A stretch of 64,000 bases of DNA from Closterium sp. NIES-65 (Eukaryota > Streptophyta > Zygnematophyceae > Desmidiales > Closteriaceae). The position numbers and the translations under genes were made by a program. Positions within the stretch are counted from its first letter, which is position 1. Each line of letters opens with the position of its first letter. The stretch covers positions 1,982,501-2,046,500 of the forward strand of contig CANXME010002497.1 in the NCBI GenBank assembly GCA_948144175.1, in the 5' to 3' direction. The notes below the pieces were generated by a model. That model was not told where the DNA came from and ran no database searches. It worked only from the letters and a program-made list of their open reading frames with translations. Shown one piece after another: positions 10,469 to 23,150 of this stretch.

Positions 10469-13400
10469 CACCCCCATAGGCAAAGTGGGGGACAAGCAAG
10501 AGAACAAGGCAAGGTCAAGCCCAAGGTGGACAACAACGTCACTATACAATCTGAGCACAAGTACAAGGCCACAAGACATGCAGGATTATAAATCAAGGTG
10601 AACAAGCAAGACAGTGAACTCAACCTAGCAAGGGCAAGCATGCAAGTGCAGGTACATATATAGATCACAGTACAAGCAAGGTCAAGAGGTAAGCAAGTGA
10701 GGCCAGGTAGGCACAAGACCTAACAAAGGACAAAAACGCTGATGATCACAAGGCTGAAGGGCCTTGGTAAAGATATCAGCAGTGTTGGCCCAAGAGGCGA
10801 CGTAAGCAAGACGAACCTGACCACGCTGCTGTAACTCTCGAGCAAGGAAGTAGCAAAGAGTAATGTGATTCGTTCTGTACTCCAGTCTGTGCTTCTGACA
10901 CAAGGCTAGCATGGCCTTATTGTCGACGTACAGAACGGGAGGAGAACGAGGCGCCTCTCCCAAGTCGGTCAGCAGGTAGGTGAGCCAGCGTAACTCCTGT
11001 GCAGCCATGGCCCCACGGTTGATCTGATCCTCACAAGTGGAGCTGAGAACAGAAGACAAGCGGGCAGACTGCCACGAAAAAGAGCCGGAACCAAGGCTGA
11101 AGGTGTAACCCTGTGACGACCGCTGCGTAGCCAAGTCGTCAACCCAAGAAGCGTCTGCGTGACCAGTGAGGACAACTCGAGCCCGTCCTCCAAGCACGAG
11201 CCCCATGCCCGACGTACTGCAGAGGTAGTGCAACACCCTCTTAGCTGCATCCATGTGCTCTAGTCGCTATCTCCGAGGAGCAACATAGCGTGCCAAGATG
11301 CTAAGAGGGTATGCCAGGTCAGGTCGTGTGCAGGTCATCAAGTACATGAGGCAGCCAACAAGCTCTGGGTATGGGCCACTCGGCTCTACGGACTCATCCG
11401 AAGGCAAAGCTGAGAGCGAGTGGCGAGTACACAGAGGAGTGGCCTTAGGCGAGGATTACGTGAAGTTGAAGCGCTTAAGGACCTGCTGCACCATGTGTGA
11501 CTGAGTCAAGGCAATGGTGCGCCATGCTCTGTGTCCCGGGTGATCTGCAAGCCAAGATAGTTGCGTAGCTCACCCAGGTCTGTGCACGTGTGTCTCTTCT
11601 GCAACTCCGACTTCACGTGGGCGAGTCCAGCAGTGTCAACAGTGGCAAAGATCAAGTCGTCGACGTACACGAGGATGTAGAACGGCGGCTGAGTAGTGTC
11701 AGTGCGGAGAAACAGCGATGGGTCAGCAGTGGATGGAGCAAAACCAAGAGCCGCAAGTGTAGTCCTCAGTGTGTCGTGCCACTGGCGGGGTGCCTGGCGG
11801 AGTCCGGAGGCTCAACTGGGTACCAGGAGGAAACGACCCAGTGAAGCCAGGTGGGCGGCGCAGCCAGATCTCCTCGTGCAGGATCCCTGTAGGAAAGCAG
11901 TGCTGAAGTCAAGCTCGTAGTCACACTGAGCATCGACGTGCAACAGAACCCGAAGAGTGGTCATCTTTGGGGTCGGGGAGAAGGTCTGGAAGAAGTCAAC
12001 TCCCTGTTGCTGACTGAAGCCTCGAGCTACGTAGCGCGCCTTGAAGAGTGGCGGAGAACTCGGCGGCCGCTTCACCCTGAAAATCCACATGCCGCTAACG
12101 ATTTCCGCCCAAAGAGGGGGAACATCGTCGACGTAAGTGCTTGTGGACTTCCAGGATGCCATCTCTACGTCCATGGCTGACTGCCACTGAGAGGAGTAGG
12201 AACCCTCTATCGCCTCTGCGTAAGAGCGCGGGGTCGGGATGTCTGATGCATCCGGGTCTCCCTCAGGTGGAATCCGCAAGGATACGAGATGAGGTACAGC
12301 AGCTGCAAAGCACTCAAAGTCCTCCTGTTTTTCCGCAAGGACATCCGTGCCAAGAGCACATTCATCCCCGACGGACGGAGGACAAAGAGACTCAGACTCA
12401 GCAACAAGGCTAGCGGCGTAGTCTAGACGACAGTGAGCAGCAAAGTCGACAAGCTCAGAAACTAAGGCAGATGCAGAAGTGGACTCAAAGGAAGGGTCAG
12501 TGACTACAGTGGCCAGGAGACGCGTGACAATAGGACTAGCAGCACGAAGGGAGGCTGACTCCGGGTCAGCAAGGGCAGGAAGAGAGGACGCAGGAGGAGA
12601 CGACAGAGGGACACGCTTCGGAGTAGTGGACGGACGCAAAGCCATCTGGTGCGTGCCAGGGAGAGGAGGAGGACGCTGACGTGAACAACGATGACTAGTG
12701 CGAGCAGCACAAACAGGCGACGCAAGACGAGACTCAGGCTCACGACGCTCCGTAAGACTTCGGGTCGGACCAGTGTAAGGAGAAGGAGCTGGCAGTGGGA
12801 AGGCGAGCTGAAATTGTGACTACGAGTGGACAGGCGGTGGACACTCTAAGGAAGGAGCAGGACTAGTAGAAGGCGGGAGACCAAGAATCTGTTGAAGGAG
12901 CGGAACGAAGTATGGCCGTGGCCGCGCAGCGTCCCCAAAACCAGCAAGGACAGCACCAGCACCCCCTGCATCAGCTCCAACTCCAGCAGCACCACCAGCT
13001 CCAGCAGCACCTCCAGCAGCTCTAATAGCGCCAACTCCAGCACCCCCAGGTGTTGGATGCATGTCATTCTGAGTGCATGTCATCCTATCATCCTGCAAAG
13101 TCGTGCTATTTGTGCTTGCATGATTTGCATGAGCGTATGTCATTGTACATGGCTGTTGGATATTATCATCTCTGTGTTTTTCTCCAAGTCTAAATGCTTG
13201 ATCATGCAGGAGAAATCCAGAGCTTTCCAACGACACCAAGATCGCCTTATTCCGACCAAGATCGCCCAAGTTACAAGATTTCCAAGATTTGGATTTCTTA
13301 TTACCTTTTGGGGTTATATCTAATTTGGGTGATTACTTGGGACATGACTGTAAAGGGATCTTTGGTTGGGTGGTTAGGAAGGCAACTTTGACTTTTGGAT

Positions 13401-14640
13401 TGGGGTGGCTAGAAGTTTCTAGCATGAGTTGCAAATGTTGCAACACCTAGGCAAAATCCAACTAGATTGGATTTTGTATGTGACACCTCAAGGACCTCAT
13501 GATGAGGGTTGCATCCTTGCTGCTGGGAAGGTTCCTACCATCCTTCCCTAGCTCTTGGAGAACCCCTTCTCTCTCATGGTTCTCTAGGAAAGTACAAGCA
13601 ACCCCAGGCGCAACACCCCCAGACTCAGCACCCCCAGGCTCCACACGCTCAGGCTCAGCACCCCCAGACCCGGCACCCGCAGGCTCAGCACCCCTAGCAG
13701 CACCAGAGTCAACAGCTACCTCGACTTGCTCGACTGCGTCTACCTGGGACACACCTGAGGGAGCAGGACCCTGAGGGGGTAGGGGTTATACCGGAGGAGG
13801 ACCTGGCGCGAGGAAGAGCGGCGGCGGGAGGGGAGGGGGGCAGAGCGGTAGGGAAAGAGACGGTAGTAAGGAACCAACTCATCAAACGTGACGTCCTGAG
13901 AGGACAGAACACGACGTGAGGTGGGGTGGAAGCCAAGGAAGATGCATGGAACAGCACGGGAGGACAGCTTGTCCGCAAACAAGTCGCGGACGAAAGCTCG
14001 AGATCCCCAGACACGGAACGTAGACGCATCGCCAACCTTCCCCGTCCACCGTAGAGTAGGTGTGGTCTCCAGCATGGAGACCTGGGGCTGGAGGTTGAGC
14101 TGATGTGCCGCGTACTGAACCGCGAACGGCCACAGAAAATGGGGAGCAGCCGCATGGATCATGGATGTACGAGCGACATCCATGACAATGCCAATGCGGC
14201 GCTCAGCATTCCCATTTTGCTGCGGAGAGGCCGGAAGAGTGAACGTCTGGCGGATGCCCTTCGCACGACAGAATGCTCGCAGAAGGTCGGAGGAAAACTC
14301 TCCACCTCTGTCGGAGTGCAGACGCAGAACAGGAAGGTCCGAGCCAAAACTCTCGCAGAACAGCGCGGATTCACTCGGTCAGCACCTCAGTGACCTCACC
14401 CTTGCGGCGCAAGGGGAAGACACTGGTGTAACGGGAGTAGTCATCAACGACGAGCAGAAAGTAGCGCTCGTGACCCTGTCCAATAACGCGGGCTGGACCC
14501 CACACGTCCATGTGAAGCGTCTGCACGGGAGCCTCCGTTGGAGGAAACTCGGAGGAGTGAGGAGCGGCGCGCTGCCGCCCCTCGACGCAAGGAACGCAGG
14601 TAGGGGCAGGCCCTGGGGGAAGGGGAGGGAGAGACCGGGG
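10469..14640 (-). pseudogene. Copia A, 5'-truncated pol on the minus strand
   Basis: Reading right to left, the copy has integrase (VDDYSRYTSVFPL near 14430; APHFLWPF, then VFLG-like and SSQDVTFDE near 13890), the repeat linker (about 13790-13600 and 13050-12820), the LADPES region (about 12580), RT (WIFRVKRPP near 12080; YVDD at about 11650) and RNase H (11254-10682, ending FTKAL and LLTS before TGA). Gag, protease and the first part of integrase are absent: the copy begins at LPRSLPPLP near 14640, where the leader of element B abuts. Several frameshifts separate the blocks. A 550-base foreign block (13051-13600) interrupts the linker. The RT active-site Asp pair is still present, but the element cannot be autonomous. 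Confidence 0.85.
13051..13600. mobile_element. AT-rich insert in Copia A, candidate solo LTR of another family
   Basis: The Gly/Glu/Pro repeat of the Copia A linker breaks at 13050 and resumes at 13601. Between lie 550 bases of much more AT-rich DNA that begin TG and end CA, with phrases such as GAGCTTTCCAACGACACC that are typical of plant Ty3/gypsy LTRs. It has no coding capacity. A target duplication cannot be fixed because the flank is itself a CCCCAGG-rich repeat. Solo LTR is the best reading; a MITE or filler DNA is possible. Confidence 0.5.
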
Positions 14641-15325
14641 AAGACGTGCGGTCCCTCTATGGCCCCGTCTAGGCCCCTTGCGACCCCTCCGCGGCCCCGT
14701 CAAGGCCCCTTGCGGCCCCTCTACGGCCACGTCTAGGCCCCTTGCGGCCCCTCTGCGGCCCCGTTGCGGCCCCTTGCAGCCCCTCTGCGGCCCCGTCGCC
14801 GCCACCTGCGGCCCCGTCGCCGTCACCTGTGACCCCGTCACCGTCACCTGCGGCCACCCCGCCGCCACATGCGGCCCCGTCGCCACCACCTGCAGCCCCG
14901 TCGCCACCAACTACGGCCATGCAGCCGCCACCTGCAGCCTTGTCGCCGTCACATGCGGCCCCGTCGCCGTCACCTGCGGCCCCGTCGCCCTCCCCTAGCG
15001 GCCACGTCGCCGCCTCCACCAGCCCAGCAGCCGAGCCGCGCAGAAGCCGCGCCGCCCAACAGCCAAGCCGCCCACCTGCCAAGCAGCCGAGCCGCCCAGC
15101 AGCCAAGCCGCCCACCTGCCGAGCAGCTGAGCCGCACAATAGACGAGCCGCCCAGCAGCCGAGCCGCCCAGCAGCCGAGACGCCGAGCAGCCGAGCCGCC
15201 CACCAGCCGAGCCGCCGAGCCGCCCAGCATCCAAGCCGCCCAGCAGCCGAGCCGCCCAGCAGCCGAGCCGCCCAGCCGCAGAGCCGCCGAGCCGTCCTAC
15301 GGTCGATCCTCTGCTGTTCCTACTA
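14641..15325 (+). repeat. GC-rich leader of Copia B
   Basis: The first part repeats GGCCCCGTC(G/T) and CCTGCGGCCCC units; the second part repeats GCCGAGCCGCCCAGCA units. This is the same two-part order as the leader of element F (58915-59990), so it is the region between primer site and gag. The long frames here on both strands are composition artefacts. Confidence 0.8.
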
Positions 15326-17657
15326 GTGAGCTCACTCCCTGCTAGGCCACTGCAGTCAAGGCTACCCCCAGTGTCCTTACTTTTGATGCTGAGGGCCGTG
15401 CCGTTGACTTTGAGGTCTGGGTCGATGACCTCTAGCTGTTCCTCCAGTGCAATAGGGCAGACGGCCTCTCTCTGTTCGACCAAACCTCTGGTGCCTCCCC
15501 TGCCCCACCTGCTACTGCTCACAGTGGGCGACATGCGATGCTGCTGCCTGCTTGCTGTGCGTCGCCACTTACCGACCATTGAGCGTGCACACTTTAGCCA
15601 GTACAAGAGTGCTCAGACCTTGTACGATGCTGTTGTTGCACGCTACTCTTCCCCTGCCACTGCTGCACTGAGCCGCCTCATGCTACCGTACCTCTTCCCT
15701 GACCTTGCTGCCTTTCCCACTGTCGCTGACCTCATTACGCACCTCCGCACTAGTGACACTCGCTACCACGCTGCGCTTCCTGTTGAGTTCTGCGCCAAGG
15801 ACCCCCCCCCCCATGTACATCACCCTCTACTACATAGTCACCCGGCTCCCTGACTCTCTCCGCGTAGTCACGGACCACTTCCTCTCAGTTTGCCCCACCA
15901 CTCTCACCGTTGACCTCCTCGAGAAGGGCCTCCTAGCAGCAGAGAAGAGCATAGTCGCTGTAGGAGCCTCTCGTGGTGACCCTCGCACCCCCGTCTTTGA
16001 GGGGTGTTCCCCCTCCCCCCTCTTGCCCTTTGTTGCTTCTGCTGCTGCGGACCTCGTTGGTTTCTACGGGGTCGGTGCTGCGTCTGCCCCGAGCGGGAGA
16101 CGCCGTACCGGCAAGGGCAAGGGGGGCAAGGGCGCTGGAGGAGCTGGCGGGGGCGGTGGAGGTGGTGGTGGAGGCAGTGGAGGGGGTGGGGGTGGTGGTG
16201 GGAGTGGTGGCGGGGGTGGCAGCGGCGGCGGCAGCAGTGGAGGCGGAGGAGGCGGCGGTGGTGGCGGAGGGAGCGGAGGCGGCGGAGGTGGCGGAGGAGG
16301 CAGAGGTGGGTGAGGCGGCGGAGGCGGCGGCGGCGGCGGTGGTGGAGCGGGTCTCGATTTGCGCAGAGGATAGGGTCAGATGGTGGTCCGCGTCAGCAGC
16401 AGCGGAGTGGTGTGACTCTGTCCCCTCAGCAGCTTCGTGAGTGATACGCTGCGCGTAAGCGCGGTGGGGGTACTGGTCCCTGCACTTACGGCCTCCGTAC
16501 CGGCGACTGAGCTGGTGAGCAGTGCAGGGGCCCGCACTCCACCCGGTGCTGCTTCGGTAGCTTGACGGACGCGTGGCGTCGCCAGTTCCATGAGGCGTCA
16601 GAGATCCCTCGTTGGGGAGATCTGTCTAGGGCGGGGGTTGCCATCTTTGATCTTGACTATGATGCCATCCTTGCTGCCATGTATTCTGTGACTACTAGTG
16701 TTGAGGGTGACTGTTACCTGTGTCTACCGCCTGACCCGGGCATTGATTCCGTAGAGTTGAGTGGCCCGTACCCGGAGCTTGTTGGCTGCCTCATGTACCT
16801 GATGACCTGCACACGACCTGACCTTGCATACCCTCTTAGCATCTTGGCACGCTATGTTGCTCCTGGGAGACACAAACAAGAGCACATGGCTGCAGCGAAG
16901 AGGGTGTTGCGCTACGTGTGCAGTACGTCGGGCATGGGGCTAGTGCTTGGAGGGCGACGTCGAGTAGTCCTGACAGGTCACGCTGACGCTTTTTGGGCTG
17001 ACGACCAGGCTCTGCAGCGGTCGTCACAGGGTTACACCTTCAGCCTTGGCTCCGGCTCTGTTTCGTGGCGGTCTACCTGCTCGTCTTCTGTTCTCAGCTC
17101 CAGCTGTGAGGTTGAGATCTATGCAGGGGCCATGGCTGCACAGGAGCTATGCTGGCTCACCTACCTACTAATTGACCTAGGAGAGCCGCCTCGTTCTCCT
17201 CCAGTTGTGTACGTAGACAACAAGGCCATGCTGGCCTTGTGTCGGGAGCGTTGACTGGAGCACAGAACGAAGCACATTGCTCTCCGCTACTTCCTGGCTC
17301 GTGAGCTGCAACAGCGTGGTCAGCTCCGTCTCACCTACGTGGCCTCTGAGGCCAACACTGCTGATATCTTCATCAAGGCCCTTCCGCCTTTTGATCATCA
17401 GCGCTTCTGTACTTTGCTAGGTCTTGTGCCTACCTGGCCTCACTTGCTCACTTCTTGATCTTGTTTGTACTGTACTCTTTCTATACCTGCACTTGCTTGT
17501 TTACCTTTATATAGATGTTCTTGCATGTGAACCGGCCTTGTGGCCTTACTCTTGTGCTCGGACCGCGTGGTGACTTTGTGATCCACCCTAAGCTTGCTTT
17601 GCTTTGCTTGAATGGTCTTGTGACCGCTTGTTCTCCCCCACTTTGCCTATGGGGGTG
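15326..17657 (+). pseudogene. Copia B, gag joined to RT/RNase H by a large internal deletion
   Basis: Gag begins near 15370 (FDAEGRAVDFEVWVDDL), has a CAG-to-TAG change at 15433-15435, a frame break at an 11-base C run (15802-15812) and a Gly-rich tract (about 16090-16350). The motif TLSPQQLRE ends in TGA near 16441. From 16562 a 230-codon frame reads the gag end (DAWRRQFHEASEIPRW, FDLDYDAILAAMY, PPDPGID) straight into SVELSGPYPELVGCLMYL of reverse transcriptase and on through RNase H (ADAFWADDQ, YVDNKAM) to a TGA at 17252. Protease, integrase, linker and most of RT, about 3.8 kb in element Z, are missing. The remaining RNase H tail continues to about 17455. A non-autonomous deletion derivative. 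Confidence 0.85.
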
Positions 17658-17788
17658 TGTTAGAACATTATAGCTTATACATTTGTGTAGGCTGTAGTGG
17701 GGTAGCCCATAAGGGGTACAACCCAATTAGGGTTAGTACTTGCACCCAACTGTTTCATAGTTCATTCATCCACTCTCATTTCTCGTCA
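17658..17788 (+). repeat. 3' LTR of Copia B (type a)
   Basis: 131 bases, TGTTAGAACATTATAGC to TTTCTCGTCA, directly after the polypurine tract TATGGGGGTG. It closely matches the LTRs at 56632-56762 and 58720-58851. No primer site follows; the sequence jumps into integrase of element C. Confidence 0.9.
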
Positions 17789-20700
17789 ATTGTCTCTAGT
17801 CTCCCCCGGTCTCTCCCTCCCCTACCTCTAGGGCCTGCCCCTACCTGCGTCCCCTGCGTTGATGGGCGACAGCGCGCCACCCCTTACTCCTCCGAGTTTC
17901 CTCCGACAGAGGCTCCGCTGCAGACTCTCCACATGTATGTGTGGGGCCCCGCCCGCGTTCGTGGACAGCGACACGAGCGTTACTTCCTGTTGGTAGTTGA
18001 CGACTACTCGAGTTACACCACAGTCTTGCAGCAAGGGTGACGTCACTGAGGTGTTGATCGACTGGATCCACACAGCTCGTCTCCAGCTCAGAGAGAGTTT
18101 CAGCTCCGACTTTTCTGTCCTGCATCTTCACTCGGACAGAGGCGGGGAGTTTTCCGCTGCCCGTCTGGGAGCCTTCTGTCGGGCACAGGGCATCCGCCAG
18201 ACCTTCACGCTTCCGGCCTCTCCACAGCAAAATGGGATTGGTGAGCGCCACATTGGCATGGTCATGGACGTCGCTCATACGTCCATGATGCATGCGGTTG
18301 CCCCCCATTTTCTGTGGCCGTTTGCGGTTCAGTACGCCGCGCATCAGCTCAACCTTCAGCCCCGGGTCTCCTTGCCTGAGACCTCCCCCACTTTGCGGTG
18401 GACGGGGAAGGTTGGCGATACGTCTGCGTTTCGGGTCTTGGGATCTCGGGCGTTTGTCCGCGACTTCTCTGCGCACAAGCTGTCCCCTCGTGCTGTTTCT
18501 CGCGTCTAACTTGGCTTCCCCCCTGACGCGCCAGGGTGGCAGTTTTACCACCCCACATCGCGCCTTGTTCTGTCCTCCCAAGACGTCACCTTTGACGAGT
18601 CGGTGCCTTACTACCGTCTCTTCCCCTACTGCGCTGCGCCCCTTCCCCCGCCGCCACTCTTCCTTGTGCCAGGTCCTCCCCCGGTAGACCCCCTCCCCCC
18701 TAAGGGTCCTGCCCCCTCAGGTGTGTCCCAGGTAGACGCAGTCGAGCCTGTCGAGGTAGCTGTTGACTCTGGTGCTGCCAGAGGTGCTGAGTCTGTGGGT
18801 GCCGGGTCGGGAGGTGCTGAGCGTGTGGGTGCTGAGTCTGTGGGTGCTGATCCTAGGGGTGCTGAGCTTGGGGGTGTGGAGACTGGGGGTGCGGAGCCTG
18901 GGGGTGTAGAGCCTGGGGGCGCTGGGTCTGCTCGTGTGGCCGCCGGCGGTACTTCGTCGAGGCGGGAGCCACTCTCTCCGCAGGAGCTGCGCGAGTGGTT
19001 TGCCCGCCGCTGGAGTCGTGCTGCTGGAGCTGGAGGCACTACTAATGCTGCTGGTTCAGGAGGTGCTCGTTCAAGCGGTACTGGAGCTGCTGGGACTGGG
19101 GGTGCTGCTGGAGCTGCTGGAGTTGGTCCTACTCGAGCTGCTTGCGGTGCTGGAGCTGCCGGTCCTACTGGAGTTGGTACTACTGGAGCTCGAGCTACTA
19201 GGGGTGTTGGCGCTGGTGTTTCTGCTGGTGGTGGTCCGTCTGAGGGTGCTGGAGCTGATGCTGTTGGAGCTGGAGGTGCGCCTGGCACTGGTGCTACTGC
19301 TAGGGGTAGTGGTGCCGTCCCTGTTGGTTCTGGAGGCGCTACACGGCCGAGGCCGTACTTCGTTCCGCTCATTGAGCAGGTTCTTGGTCTCCCGCCCTCT
19401 ACTGGTCCTACTCCTCCCATAGAGTGTCCACTGCCCGTCCAGTTGAAGTCACAGTTACAGCCCGTCTCCCCTCTTCCTGCTCCTTCTCCCTACACTGCTC
19501 CTACTAGAGGTCTTGCTGAGCGTCGTGAGCCTGCGTCTCGTCCTGCGTCGCCTGTTCGCACTGCTCGCACTAGTCCTCGTGTTCCGCGTCCTCCTGCGGT
19601 TCCAGGCACAAACTAGATGGCACTGCGTCCTTCCATTGCTCCTCTGCGTGCTCGTTGCCGTCTCCTCCAGAGTCCTCTCTTCCTGTCCTTCCTGACCCTG
19701 AGTATGACTCTCTTCGTGCTGCCAGTCCTACTGTCACGCATCTCCTGGCCACTGTTGTCACTGACCCTTCCTTTGAGTCCACTGCTACGTCTGCCTTAGT
19801 GGCTGAGCTTGTCCATTTCGCTGCTCGCTGTTGTCTAGACTACGCCACTAGTCTTGTTGGTGAGTCTGAGTCTGTCTGTCCTCCGTCCATCGGGGGTGAG
19901 TGTGCTCTTAGCACGGACGTCCTTGAGGACAGGCAGGAGGAGTTCCAGTGTTTTGCTGCTGCTTTGCCTCATCTCGTGTCCACGCTGATTGCCCCTGAGG
20001 GAGACCCGAATGCACTAGACATCCCGACTCCTCGATCGTACGCTGAGGCGATCGAGGGTCCCTACTCCTCTTAGTGGCAGTCAGCCATGCATGCACAGAT
20101 GGCTTCCTGGAAGTCCACAAGCACCTACATCGACGAGGTTCCCCCACCTGGGGCGAACATCGTCAGTGGCATGTTGATTTTCTGGGTGAAGCGACCGCCG
20201 GGTTCTCCGCCTGTCTTCAAGGCGCGTTACGTGGCTCGAGGCTTCACTCAGTGGCAGGGAGTTGACTACTTTCAGACCTTCTCTCCCACCCCGAAGATGA
20301 CCACTCTTCGGGTGCTGCTATACATAGCCGCTCTGCGCGATTACGAGCTTCACTCTCTTGACTTCAACACAGCTTTCGTGGAGGGCAGCCTACACGAGGA
20401 GATCTGGCTGCGCCGCCCACCTGGCTTCACTGGGTCGTTTCCTCCTGGTACCCACTGGAGCCTTAGGCGGCCAGTGTACGGTCTCTGCCAGGTGCCCCGT
20501 GAGTGGCACGACACACTGAGGACTACACTTGCGGCTCTTGGGTTTGCTCCTTCTACAGCCGACCCGTCGTTGTTTCTGCGAACCGACACCTCTCTGCCGC
20601 CGTTCTACATCCTCGTGTACGTCGACGACTTGGTCTTTGCCACTGCTGACACAGCTGGACTCGCCCACGTGAAGTCTGAGCTGTAGAAGAGTCACACGTG

Positions 20701-21800
20701 CACAGACCTGGGTGAACTGTGCAGCTTTCTTGGCTTGGAGATCACCCGGGACAGAGCACAGCGCACCATTACCCTGACTCAGTCACACATGGTGCAGCAG
20801 GTCCTTCAGCGCTTCGGCTTCATGTACTCCTCACCTCAGGCCACTCCTCTGTCTACTCGCCACTCGCTCTCAGCTCTGCCTTCGGATGAGTCCGTAGAGC
20901 CGAGTGGCCCGTACCTAGAGCTTGTTGGCTGCCTCATGTACCTATTGACATGTACACGACCTGACCTTGCATACCCTCTTAGCATCTTGGCACGCTATGT
21001 TGCTCCTGGGAGACACCGACCAGAGCACATGGCTGCAGTGAAGAGGGTGTTGCGCTACGTGTGCAGTACGTTGGGCATGGGGCTAGTGCTTGGAGGGCGA
21101 CGTCGAGTGGTCCTCACAGGTCACGCAGACGCTTCTTGGGCTGACGACCAGGCTTTGCAGCGGTCGTCTCACGGTTACACCTTCAGCCTTGGCTCCAGCT
21201 TTGTTTCGTGGCGGTCTACCCGCTCGTCTTCTGTTCTCACCTCCAGCTGTGAGGCTGAGATCTACGCGGGGGCCATGGCTGCACAGGAGCTACGCTGGCT
21301 CACCTACCTGCTGACTGACCTAGGAGAGCCACCTCGTTCTCCTCTAGTTCTGTACGTAGACAACAAGGCCATGCTGGCCTTGTGGCGGGAGCACAGACTG
21401 GAGCACAGAAAGAAGGACATTGCTCTTCGCTACTTCCTGGCTCGTGAGATGCAGTAGCGTGGTCAGCTCCGCCTCACCTACGTGGCCTCTGAGGCCAACA
21501 CTGCTGATATCTTTACCAAGGCCCTTCCGCCCTGTGATCATCAACGCTTTTGTGCTATGCTAGGTCTTGTGCCTACTTGGCCTCACTTGCTCACTTCTTG
21601 ACCTTGTCTGTACTGTACTCTTTCTTTACCTTCACGTGCTTGTTTACCTTTATATATATGATTTTGCATGGGACCTTGCATTGTGGCCTTGCTCTTGTGC
21701 TCGGACTGTGTGGTGACGTTGTGATCCACCCTGAGCTTGCTTTGCTTTGCTTGACTAGTCTTGTGACCCCTTGTTCTCCCCCACTTTGCCTATGGGGGTG
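17789..21800 (+). pseudogene. Copia C, 5'-truncated pol
   Basis: The copy begins inside the integrase region (SSLPRSLPPLP) directly after the LTR of B. In order it shows integrase (LHMYVWGP, VVDDYSS, frame break near 18040, HSDRGGEFSAARL, SPQQNGIGERHIG), the Gly/Glu repeat linker with PLSPQELREWF at about 18966, the LPDPEYDS region, RT with YVDDLVFATAD near 20620, and RNase H ending near 21600. Premature stops: TAG at 20072, 20684 and 21455, each at a Gln codon in relatives, plus others near 18507 and 19615. No gag or protease. The 3' end continues through the polypurine tract into the LTR at 21801. Confidence 0.88.
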
Positions 21801-21926
21801 TGTCAGGCATATATGCTATAGTCTGTGTAAGCTGTGGTGGGGCAGTTCATATGGGGTACAACACTTTAGGGTTTACTACTTGTACTCCTCATTCTGCTCA
21901 ATGCATTCATTCCTCGTTTCTTTTCA
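21801..21926 (+). repeat. 3' LTR of Copia C
   Basis: 126 bases, TGTCAGGCATATATGC to TTTCTTTTCA, after the tract TATGGGGGTG. It differs clearly from the type-a LTR at the other end of C, so the two are not a pair from one insertion. Confidence 0.8.
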
Positions 21927-23150
21927 GAGAGTTTGGTGAGACCAGAGGCGACACGAGCAAGGGGCAGACTCAGGACCAGACCGGGACAGTGCAGCAAACA
22001 CCTGACCCGACGCGGCTACCTGACCAGACTCAGCAACCGGAGGAGACACTGCAGTCAGGGTGTATAGGCTCGACCCAGGCTAACGGGTGAACGTGGCCAG
22101 GTGCTGGCTCCTCCGAGTACACGAACAATGGGTCACCCGCTGACCTCCAGGAGTGAACTGGTCAACCTATGCGTCCTCAAGGTCAGCTTCACTCACCAAG
22201 TTCGTGGAGAACGAGGGGAGGTGGAGGCCAGAGAGAGAGAGAGCCAGACAGGACCGTTGGACACTGTAGAACCGTGGAGGAGTGTGCAAGGACCGGACCC
22301 CCAGAGGGGTCAGCCAGAGAGATTGCCACTGGCCGACTAAGCGGCGAGAGTGTGGTGCAGTCACGACAGAAGGAGCGGGAAGCACCCGAGTCAAGGGTAA
22401 AAGTGTGCAAGGCCGCACAGGCGCAGTACCAGAGAGAGCAGACTCACCAGCACCTGGAGGAGTGGACTCACTTGGAGCAGGAGACGCACCAGCACCTAGA
22501 GTAGCAGCCTCACCAGCACCTAGAGTAGCAGACTCTATACGTGGGTCACGCAGCACAGACAGGTAACAGGCACCCTCAGCACTAGTAGGCAATGCATACA
22601 TGACAGTGAGCATAGCATCATAGTCAAGAGCAAAGATAGCTACCCTAAGCAGCTCCAGCCAGGAGGGGAGCTCAGCATCAGCGCCAAACTCTGTACGCCA
22701 GGCGTCGCTCATACGGGAGAAGCAGCGGGACTCTGTGTGACCAAACGTCCCGCAATGCTGACCAGCCCGAGCACTAGTGCGAATGACGTACGGGCAGCGA
22801 GCAGTACTCCGTGACCCTCTACTCTAAGCGTACCACTCACGAAGCTGTTGGGGCGAAAGGACCGCGCGCGGACGCTACTGCAGCTGCACCTGGTCACTAC
22901 AAGAAGCTCCCGAACGACCCGCTTCAGGGCGACTCCCACCACGGCCACCCCTACAACCCCAACTAGTGTACCACTCACAAAGCTGCTGGGGCGAAAGAAT
23001 CTCGCGCGGACGCCACTGCAGCTGCACCTGGCCACTACAGGAAGCTCCCGAACGACCCGCTCCAGGGCGACTCCCACCACGGCCACCCCTATAACCCCAA
23101 CTAGCGTACCACTCACGAAGCTGCTGGGGCGTGAGGGACTCACGCGGACG
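21927..23150 (-). pseudogene. Copia D, gag end, zinc knuckle and protease
   Basis: Read right to left: three copies of a 46-residue module with (S/T)PQQL(R/C)EWY, then QHCGTFGHTESRCF (a three-ligand zinc-knuckle remnant), DAWR and FALDYDAML of the gag end, and the protease LDSGASRSFCRDC near 22385. The substrate/flap region and STNLVS follow, then the pre-integrase PCSCRLWSHQT. The frame is cut there, at 21927, by the LTR of element C. The capsid half of gag is missing between the leader and the modules. One TAG at 22503-22501 (minus) and small shifts are present. Confidence 0.8.
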
